From positions 10,391,786-10,455,785 of the forward strand of contig NC_073695.1 in NCBI RefSeq assembly GCF_029784165.1: 64,000 bases of DNA, read 5' to 3'. The notes under the pieces are model-generated. The model worked only from the letters and a program-made list of their open reading frames with translations. It was not told the DNA's origin and searched no databases. Within the stretch, counting starts at the first letter, position 1. Every line of letters starts with the position of its first letter. The position numbers were made by a program, and so were the translations under genes. This stretch comes from Wyeomyia smithii (taxonomy: Eukaryota > Arthropoda > Insecta > Diptera > Culicidae). Below are positions 56,100 to 64,000 of this stretch, in pieces.

Positions 56100-57935
56100 T
56101 CCATAGCGAACGGATCAACAGAGGAAATCGGCTAACGAACAAAATTTTGGATATTCCGTCTGTGTGGGAAGCGTTGCCATACAGATACGTTCCTAGCTTT
56201 TTGAAAACTAAAACCAACCGTCCTTTTAAAGACGACCACATATATTTGATTAAAGAATTAGAAAGAAGTTTTCCACATCGCAGTACCACAGTACTCGTGA
56301 GTTTACTATCGTGAAACGGGGTGCTATTTACTGTTAGAAACTTTAGGAAAACACCTGTTCACAAAAAGAATAGCGAACAAAAAAGTAGCGTCACAAAACT
56401 TTAACTACTTCTTTCGACGCTACGAAAGGTGCTGGACCTGACAGAATAGCTCCAATTTTTCTCAAAAACTTGATAGAAGAACTATCTACACCATTACCCC
56501 TCTTTAATATGTCTCTGAAGAATGGAATTTTTCCAGAACTCTGGGAAACTTCATATTTAGTGCCAATTTTCAAATCAAGCGCTAAGTCTGACATTCGTAA
56601 TTATCGTGGAATTGCCATTATTTCATGTATACCAAAATGATTTAAAACAATAATTAATGAAAAAATCTTTCAGTAAGTAAAACACCTAATTACAACTCAA
56701 CAGCACGGCTTTTACAAAGGCCGATCAACTACCACAAATCTTTTGGAATACATAACTTTCACTTTGATTGTAATGGACAACGGCAACCACGTAGAATCTC
56801 TTTATACGGACTTTATCAAGACATTTGAACGAATCGACATACCTTTATTGCTCTTCAAGCTCGAAAAATACGGAATGGAAACAAAATTTTTGGAATGGCT
56901 GCAGTCATACTTAACAAAACGAACACAAATAGTCCGCTTTCAAATTTTTTTTTTCAAACCCAATAGAAGTAACTTCTGGGGTTCCTCAAGGTTCTCACCT
57001 AAGCCCTCTTCTTTTTATATTATACGTAAATGACATTTCCTTTCCAAGTCAATACATGTGCTTGTATATGCTAACGACATGAAGCTCTTTATAGATATAG
57101 CCAATGCAGAAGACTTCGAAATATTCCAGAATGAAATTAATGTATTTTACACTTGGTGCAACAAAAGTCTATTACAACTCAACATTAAAAAATGTAACTT
57201 AATAGCCTTTAGCAGAAAAACAGTAACACCACCTACAAACATTTTCTTAGGAAACCAACCAGTAGAAAACTTACCAAACTTACATTCATAGAACATTATA
57301 ACACAATAATCAACAAAGCAAATAGTATGCTGGGCTTTATAAAACGCTTCGACCATAATTTTGAAGACCCATATACAATCAAACTATTATATATTACATA
57401 CGTCCGACCAATTCTGGAATATTGTAGCATTGTATGGAATCCTTATATTGTCACACATGAAGAACGCATTGAATCTGTCCAAAAACAATTTCTTTTGTAC
57501 GCGCTTCGTAAGCTAAATTGGACAGCATTTCCCTTACCATCATATGAAGCACGCTGCATGCTTTTAGACATACAAGCACTTAAAGAACGCCGCGAACTTG
57601 CAATGCTTTACTCTATCAATGGCATTATTTTTCAACGCGTGCAATCTTCTTAATTATTATTGCAACTAAATTTTTATGTCAATTAAGAAATCTTAACATA
57701 TTTTCGGAAAACTCTCACAGAACTAACTATTCAAAAAATGGCCCAATAAATCGCATGATGCGTCACCATAATCAGCACTGCGAAAATATCGACATCACTA
57801 TGGGCAGATATCAAATCAAAAAACGACTAGCTACTGGAAATAATGTATAGAATATAAGAAAACATTGTATTATTATAACTGTAGTCTACATTTGCTTGAC
57901 GAAAATGAATAAGTAAATAAACTTCATAATCAAAT
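56100..57935 (+). pseudogene. Non-LTR reverse transcriptase, decayed, catalytic Asp mutated
   Basis: RT blocks are readable across frames on the plus strand: KGAGPDRIAPIFLKN (about 56427-56470), PELWETSYLVPIFKSS (56535-56580), RNYRGIAIIS (56596-56625), QQHGFYKGRSTTTNLLEY (56700-56752), SLYTDFIKTFERID (first catalytic motif, about 56798-56840) and SGVPQGSHLSPLLFILYVND (56970-57030, after a slip in a T run at 56947-56956). The FADD box reads YANDMKLF (57065-57090), with Asn replacing the first of the two Asp. The C-terminal part (NRMMRHHNQHCENIDITMGR, 57745-57810 area) resembles the last domain of CR1/Jockey-like RTs. Several stops. The 5' part from 56100 is less certain. The 3' end lies near the A/T-rich tail at 57905-57935. 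Confidence 0.85.
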
Positions 57936-58300
57936 AATCTCGGGGCGCTAAGAAGCGCCATTGGTGTGACGTAAGGGTAACACCCGGCAATGTTGTTTAA
58001 TTTCTCGTCACTAAAGATCGCCATTTGTATATGACGATGATTCTCGTTCTGTTGTTATCTCGGCAGCATTTTCCATTATTTTTAGAATTTCATCAGCTAC
58101 TAAGTATTCTAGGACCCCGGCACGGTATGAACGGGATTTTTTTCCTTTTACTGTCAAAACTTCAACTGACAGCATTCTAGTTTCTAAGCTTCAAAAATAC
58201 ATTATCTTTCCTTAGCATCGATCATAATGCTTGGGACGCACCTGGAATCTTAATAACGGCCTTCGAACACCAGTAAATATTTCTATTCGTACAAAATACG
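57936..58300. other. Non-coding flank
   Basis: A small hairpin, GGGGCGCTAAGAAGCGCC (57941-57958), follows the LINE tail. Nothing else recognised. Confidence 0.4.
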
Positions 58301-61300
58301 AGCAATAGCGTGCATTGCAGTATTAACTAGTACGCGCGCGTGTTATCGATCGGAAACCGATTACCTCCGTGTAACGACTTGCCGTGAGTCCGCACACTCA
58401 TCATTGAAGGGCCTCACTTGCCGCACAAAGCGAAAGGCTCTCTTTTCCCGGCCCGCTGCTGCCTATTTTGCAGAGATTCCAAACAATGCCAAAACGTAGG
58501 CAGTAATAAAATCTTATTACACTAGGACTTGCCTGGCCCCGGGAGCAGCGCAGAGACTGCGGAAACAAATTGTGCTCCGCATTCAAGGCTAATGGTGATA
58601 GTGGTTCGGCACGCAAAACGTCCTCCAACATGCCTCGATAAACAATTCCAACATGTGTATTTTTTTCCAGACCCACAACCACCGGGTCCGGGGGCCGTTC
58701 AAATACAGAACCAGCAAATAAATTACCACAATATAGGCCTGAATGAATATTAATATCCTATCGGTTTGCCGCCTCGTTCGATTCCCCTATCGTGCCACAG
58801 TGTTCTGCAAAGTACACCACGTGATTGTCAACCACACTGCTCCCACTCACCTCACCTTTCGTCGTAATGACAAATGATAACTCTCTCAGCACTTACGCCC
58901 GCAATCACAACAGTCTTGCAAGTTTCCGAAGAAGAAGAACCGAGCTTGTATAAATATAAATTGATAAATTAGCCTTTCCTGCTTAGTTCCAAATGAAGAG
59001 AGAGAGAGTAGGACGGAATCTATTGCGTTGCGACTCGGTTCTGAAACTCGGTTGGCTTTACGTTTCCTTTCGTACACACGCACCGAGCGAGAAAAAACAC
59101 AGAGGAGAAATTATTGGCATCCTGTGCGCCACATCATCGGTTCGAGTGTGATCGATAACCGACGAGGACAAAGACATCGATTGGCATCCGTTACGGAGCG
59201 CTTGATGAGCAGCCACTGTCAACTGCCATCGATTCCTTGTCCGCCGGCAGCACGAACAAAACAATCATTCTCTGATTTAACTGTCAAGGTTCAGGCTCTG
59301 TCAATGCCCTGCCCGAACCAATCCGGGTGGAACAAACGGCGAGGGGGCCACCCCCTCCTTCTCAGCAAAACCACTGTTATTGGAAACCCAATCAATCGAA
59401 GGCGGGGTATGGAAATGGCCGCCCAAAGCAGACAACAACATTGTCATGTTTGAGTTTCCGCAGTTGACAGTAGTGTGGGCTGGGAAATGGGACTTTGAAA
59501 GTGTTGCATAAATATTTTCAGTTTATTGCTTCATTCGGGTTGAGTTATGTGGAAATAAATATTTGAGGAGATTATTTGCGCTTCAAGCTGCGGGGATGTA
59601 TTGATAAACGAAAATGTATTCAACGAATTTGTGCGAACACGGCTTCGGCTTCGTGAAATGTATATTTAAGTCTGACAACATCATCAGCTTCGAGCGTTTA
59701 ATTTCTCCGAAGCCCGCTTGGCGATGCGAAGGAGAAGTTCCACCAGTAAGTGTCTTCGAGGAATGAACTGAAGAGACGCGATAAATATGCCCCGGCACGC
59801 TTGGCAAATAGTTTACATATTTACCCAAGAATTCCGGGACGGTTCGCTGCGGGTGGAGTAACAGCATTTCTTCCGAGGCAATGAAGTGGAAACGAAAACA
59901 CACTGCAGCTGCAGTGATAATGGTTTTGTCGTAAACTTTTTACAGTCAAATTCCTCGGCACATGAAGTTTGAACAATGTTGAAACAGAGAGACAAAAAAA
60001 AACAACGACGCCATGAACTCCACGTTCAGCCAATTACAGAATAATTATGGCAACCAAAAGCCAACCCAGCCATTAAATTTAACTCCTCCAATTACGCAAC
60101 CCGCAGCTGGAACTGCTCTCAAAAAGCAATAGAAACTTTCAATCCTGCAAGTACTGCGCGCCGTGATCCGCGCGTCCTCGAGAACGAATAAAACCGCAGC
60201 AAAAGCCACTTCACTGCCTGACCGAGATCCACGTGAGCTCGTAAAACTGCACTCATCCCTCATCCCCCGACCTTCCCGGAAAGCCACAACCGATATCCCG
60301 TGGCAGTGCAGATAAATCCTTATTATTTCCTTCTACGTAATTATCACACTCTAAAGATTTTTTTCTTCCGTTGTGTTATTATAATTCGCTCCGGACCGCT
60401 ACTCTACCCTCCATCCTCACTCCAAAACTACCCTAGAGGGAATGAGCGCAGTTTTCAGCCATTTCTCGGTAGGTTTTTTTGTTCGCTACGCCTCGCCCCC
60501 CATCTAAGACCAGTAAAACTTTTTCACTGTCGGTCGTGCTGAAAACCATCCAAGCCAAGCAAGCGACTTGGGATGAAGTATTTTAGGACGTGCTTGAGCC
60601 TCCGCAGAACGCGACGTAGCATAAATTTAATAAGAGTTTTCTTTCACGAGCACCACCAACCAGAAAATCATCCACGGTCCCGGACTGGAGAATGCGTACG
60701 CCCGCCCAGCGCGTTTCACACTCGAGCCTCTAGCGTGGTTGATCCACTGCGCTCAAGTGAGGGAAAATCGTTAAAACAATAAAATCAAACCTTTCCACTA
60801 CCGCGGAAGCTTTCGGTTGGGTTGTGTATATTTCTAAACGCTCCACAAATTTTTATCGTTCCCTGCCATCGTGATCTGGGGCTGAAAATACTGAAATCAA
60901 ACAATTGCAGCTCATTCCTCAGAATATGCGCTTCAGAAAAGGCAATTTTCCTATTCGGATTTCATTAAGTTAAGGTGCCACTTTTCGGCCGGGTCACTCT
61001 CTGTTAGTCCGGCGATTATTCATTTATGCTGCTCTGATTGCGTCATGCAGCCCTGCGGCATTTACGACACGATACGACTTGACGTCTCGGACTTTACTGC
61101 TGCTGCTGCTGAACTGGTGGAATATAATATTTACCAACTTCTTCGTTCGCGTTTTTCTGCCACGCTGCTGCCCGGAGCGTCGGTCGTCGTCCAGCTGCCG
61201 GGGTAATTTCGGTGCGGACGAAATCAAGGATTAATAATCGCTGGTTTTATTTGCCCGCCTTCTGTCGTCGTCGTCGTCGCTGTTGCCGGGCTGCAGAGTT

Positions 61301-61430
61301 CCACTGGCGATCGGAAGCAGAAGCTTTAATTGGGTTTTCTGAGTGCTAGGTTGAGCGACCGTTTTCAATTTTTAAGGGGAAACAATCTGGCAGGCTCAGC
61401 TTTATTTGGGAAGATTTTAAAGAGCGAAAA
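58301..61430. other. GC-richer single-copy-looking island 5, no gene called
   Basis: Balanced composition and no similarity to the repeats in the window. Frames up to 141 codons (59028-59453) overlap others on the opposite strand and lack domains. (GTC)n runs lie at 61264-61280 and CTG runs at 61098-61110. Candidate regulatory or untranslated DNA by context only. Confidence 0.35.
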
Positions 61431-61459
61431 AAGAGTGTTGGAAAATTAAAAAAAAAAAT

Positions 61460-61519
61460 AATATTTTTCGAGCCATAACTCAAAATTTTAATATTTTTCG
61501 AGCCATAACTCAAAATTTT
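61460..61519 (+). repeat. 30-bp tandem duplication
   Basis: AATATTTTTCGAGCCATAAC plus TCAAAATTTT occurs twice in a row without difference (61460-61489 and 61490-61519). A recent local slippage or duplication. Confidence 0.95.
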
Positions 61520-62890
61520 GCTCTAAAACCCTCTAGAAACAGAACATCATAATGCAGGAAACATCTAGGGCTTTCATAGAAAGTGCTCAAATTTTTAGCC
61601 GCCGTATTGGACTAGCCGCCACCTTGAATTTAATCCGTAAAACGCGTTTTTGAACAAGGATTTTTTTTTAATTTTTAGACCGGCATTCGAATACTTAGAT
61701 ACGTTCACAAAATTGGGTACAATATCGCACGATTAGCCTTGGGGCTAAGAGCGGTCTCGATCAACTAGATTAGTTGAGAGAATTTGCTATCGATATTATT
61801 TTTAATACATTTTGCATGTGTAGGATAAGTACAACGATACACCGTGCCCCAGTGTTTCTGCTTTGAAATTTCTATTTTGAAATTGACATTTATGGTTGTT
61901 AAAAACGTGTTTAACTGATTAAATTTAAGATGGCGGCCCAATGTACGCGACTTTAGGAAACGAGAGCTGCATACGAGTCAACTTCCAGGCACTGCGAAAC
62001 ACCTTACCTTTATTTTGCATGCGGCTGCAACGTACACCATCATATGCTGCAGGATATTTTGCTGACTCAGCTACCGGAGGGCAGCGCGAAGAGCGAATTT
62101 ATTAAGTGCGGTCAAGCAAAATCTTCAATGCTACCGGTGGTGCGATCATCAGCGTTCTGTGGCATGCATTTCTAGCTGAAGATTATGGAATCGGTTACTT
62201 TCAAAACTACAAATGCTTTGAGATAAGAGTTATGAAAATTTTCCGCACTGCTACTAGTGTGAAATTTTCATGTATTCATGTATTCCTCAATAATCATTTT
62301 TATAATAACAACCAGGGCATCAAAAATAAACGGTAGTGTTGCCTATGAACAGTTTATCGCAGCAGGATATTAGCCACATTTCAAGAAGTTTCACTGCTGA
62401 ATAAGAGTTATTTTCCGGTTCAATTGTTTCTTCGTGCTCACTCGAACACCGTTATCGGTCAATTACTAATAACGCAAATTAGTTAATCTACGAACCAAAG
62501 TTATTTTCGCATCGGGAAAGCACAAACTTTCTTTTAATGCTTATGAAAAACACGTAATATCGAAAGTGTTTTATTTCGTTTCGCTTTCTCAAAACTGCAT
62601 GGCCACGCCTTCAATACAAAAATTTACGCTCAGCTCGATAAAAAACAGTGTTTCGAGAATCTAACTTCATTTTTTCCTTGACACGATATCAAGTGGAGCT
62701 CTTATACCTGTGTGAGATACACAGTGTATAACAAGCGTAGTGAAATATGTTAAACGAAAGTTAAAATCAATATTAATATTCGGCCTACGTCACCATTTCA
62801 TAAAACCCTCAGGGCTGTGCACCTTGTAGTATTTTTTTTTTCTTCACGAGTACGCCATATGTAGAAAAATCTCAGTCAAACTTCATTTTA
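61520..62890. other. Non-coding, nothing recognised
   Basis: AT-rich. Contains GCCGCCGTATTGG at 61600-61612, resembling the 35.7-kb phrase. No coding signal. Confidence 0.4.
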
Positions 62891-62914
62891 AACATTTTTT
62901 TTCCTGGAAAAATA

Positions 62915-63190
62915 TCAACAATGTCAAAAATTTCAAAAATGCCAAAAATGACAACATTATTAAAAATGTCAAAAATGTCAAAAATGTCAACATTGTTGAA
63001 AACGTCACAGAAGTAAAAATGGTAAAGATATTTCAAAAATGTCGAAAAAGTCCAGAAATGTCAAAAATATCAAAAATGTCAAAAATGTCAAAAATGTCAA
63101 AAATGTCAAATATGTTAAAAATGTCAAAAATGTCCAAAATGACTTAATGTCTAAAATGTTTTAAATGTCTGAAATATCTATAATGACTAA
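62915..63190 (+). repeat. 10-bp tandem repeat, AAAAATGTCA type
   Basis: About 25 variants of AAAAATGTCA, cleanest at 63070-63110 where five units are identical. The same GTCAAAAA motif dominates the A-rich domain at 14.6-17.1 kb, in the same orientation. Confidence 0.9.
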
Positions 63191-63275
63191 AATGACATAC
63201 CATAAGAAAGCTGTTGGGGCCATGCACAAGTGTGTGGTTCTTAAAAACCCGACTTAAGTCAGCAGTAAAAATGCA
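63191..63275 (+). repeat. Short direct repeat, first copy
   Basis: GACATACCATAAGAAAGCTG followed by TTGGGGCCATGCACAAGTGT and, later, a GTCAGCAGTAAAA block recurs at 63803-63905 as GACATACCATGAAAAAGCTG, TTGGGCCCACGCACAAATGT and an AACCAACAGTAAAA block. The family is unknown. Confidence 0.75.
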
Positions 63276-63470
63276 ATCCGCTTTTTTATGCGGATCCCGG
63301 AATTTACGCGGTTTGTTTTTGTTACGCAGATTCCAGAATTTGCGCGGTTTTTTTACGCGGATTCCGGAATTGACGCGGTTAATTTTTTACGCGGACTCCG
63401 GAATTTACGTGGTTCCTTTTTACACGGCCCGTATCCCCCGCGTAAAAAGCGACTTTAGTGTATATAAATT
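63276..63470 (+). repeat. GC-rich palindromic minisatellite (family C), copy 2
   Basis: Four to five units of GCGGATTCCGGAATTTACGC type separated by T runs, ending with a TACACGGCCCGTATCCCCCG block and GCGTAAAAAGCGACTTTAGT. It is the inverted, longer counterpart of 2941-3050, including the same non-repeated leader. The 129-codon frame across it is repeat-driven. Confidence 0.8.
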
Positions 63471-64000
63471 TCTTTATGTTTGCATGGGTAATTCACATTG
63501 GGCCGTTATGTACTCGGAAATTTTAACATTCGTAATGCTCGGCAGTGTTCCCGGATACCGAAATGGAATGATTCTTACTTTTTCGAATTTTGACCGATTA
63601 TAAATCATAACTTGTCAAGAGATTGGAAAGTAGAGGGGACCTAGAGAACCATCGAACCCCATATGGTTTCCGTAAATCCGGATATTAGAAACCACGTTTA
63701 AGATTAGGAATAAGTTCCGGAATATCCATTGCTGATACAACTCACTACTATCTGAATGAAATGCAAGATATTATATTTCATGATGTGGACTCGATTTACA
63801 TCGACATACCATGAAAAAGCTGTTGGGCCCACGCACAAATGTATGTGGTATTTCCTGTGAACAACGAAAGTGTTTATGGTTCTATGACTTAAACCAACAG
63901 TAAAACGGTTTGTTCCCACTAGTTAGAAATATTCTATGAGCTTTAACAGACTGAGTTGTGGTTAACAATACAGGCTACAGTGTACCCTACCGAGCACATA
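63471..64000. other. Non-coding; second copy of the short direct repeat at 63803-63905
   Basis: Apart from the direct repeat described at 63191, nothing is recognised before the window ends. Confidence 0.45.

Noticed and set aside
63214..63603. 129-codon frame with repeated RNLRG-like phrases
   Set aside because: Generated by the family C minisatellite; the inverted copy at 3 kb gives the same peptide.

Overview
This is eukaryotic, repeat-dominated DNA. I infer an insect with a large, transposon-rich genome, most likely a culicine (Aedes- or Culex-like) mosquito. The grounds are the mix of a PHD-type CR1-like LINE, a Penelope-like element, deleted mariner-superfamily elements, a tRNA-related SINE, short MITEs and long microsatellites, with islands of somewhat GC-richer single-copy-looking sequence between them. 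The species is inference. No host protein-coding exon can be supported with confidence: every recognisable protein is encoded by a mobile element, and the window is probably intergenic or a very large intron.

Layout. 0.7-6 kb: two direct copies of a dispersed repeat (called family B here), a GC-rich palindromic minisatellite (family C), two tRNA-related SINE copies, and a decayed Tc1/mariner-type transposase. 6-10.5 kb: unannotatable island. 11.0-17.6 kb: a 6.5-kb compound satellite with three domains: a 10-bp TTGACGACTC-type array, an A-rich GTCAAAAA-type array, and a 16-bp TGACTCCTGACTCTGT-type array. A 434-bp hAT-like insertion and a 129-bp palindromic MITE interrupt it. 17.6-20.2 kb: island. 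20.8-21.9 kb: 1.1 kb of polypurine DNA holding a pure 149-bp (AT)n tract. 22.6-23.2 kb and 29.5-32.2 kb: copies of a gene-like noncoding unit (family A) with a TATA box and a conserved histone-like 3' stem-loop, often followed by AATAAA. 24-28 kb: island. 34.5 kb: a TA-flanked MITE.

36.6-40.2 kb: an internally deleted mariner-superfamily transposon with intact-looking ends and TA duplication. It is split by a 2.78-kb retrotransposon-like insertion that has a 22-bp target-site duplication and a (TCATGC)n tail but no recognisable protein. 41-43.6 kb: island. 44.3-48.5 kb (minus strand): a nearly intact CR1-like non-LTR retrotransposon (ORF1 with PHD and zinc knuckles; ORF2 with endonuclease and reverse transcriptase, broken by one frameshift and one stop). 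48.9-57.9 kb: a graveyard of reverse transcriptases: a LINE scrap, a Penelope-like RT interrupted by a 1.6-kb composite repeat, a perfect 58-bp-arm palindrome, a 1.7-kb inverted repeat with ~800-bp arms, another minus-strand LINE fragment abutting it, a family B fold-back, and a plus-strand LINE whose catalytic FADD box reads YAND. 58.3-61.4 kb: island. 61.4-64 kb: short tandem repeats and a second, inverted copy of the family C minisatellite.

The only functional coupling seen is within the LINE at 44.3-48.5 kb, whose ORF1 and ORF2 would together carry out target-primed reverse transcription. The rest is nested and decayed. The most unusual items are the compound satellite with its strand flip, the family A units with their histone-like 3' hairpin, the orphan retro-inserted sequence inside the mariner, and the two long hairpins near 52-54 kb, which are candidate double-stranded RNA sources if transcribed.
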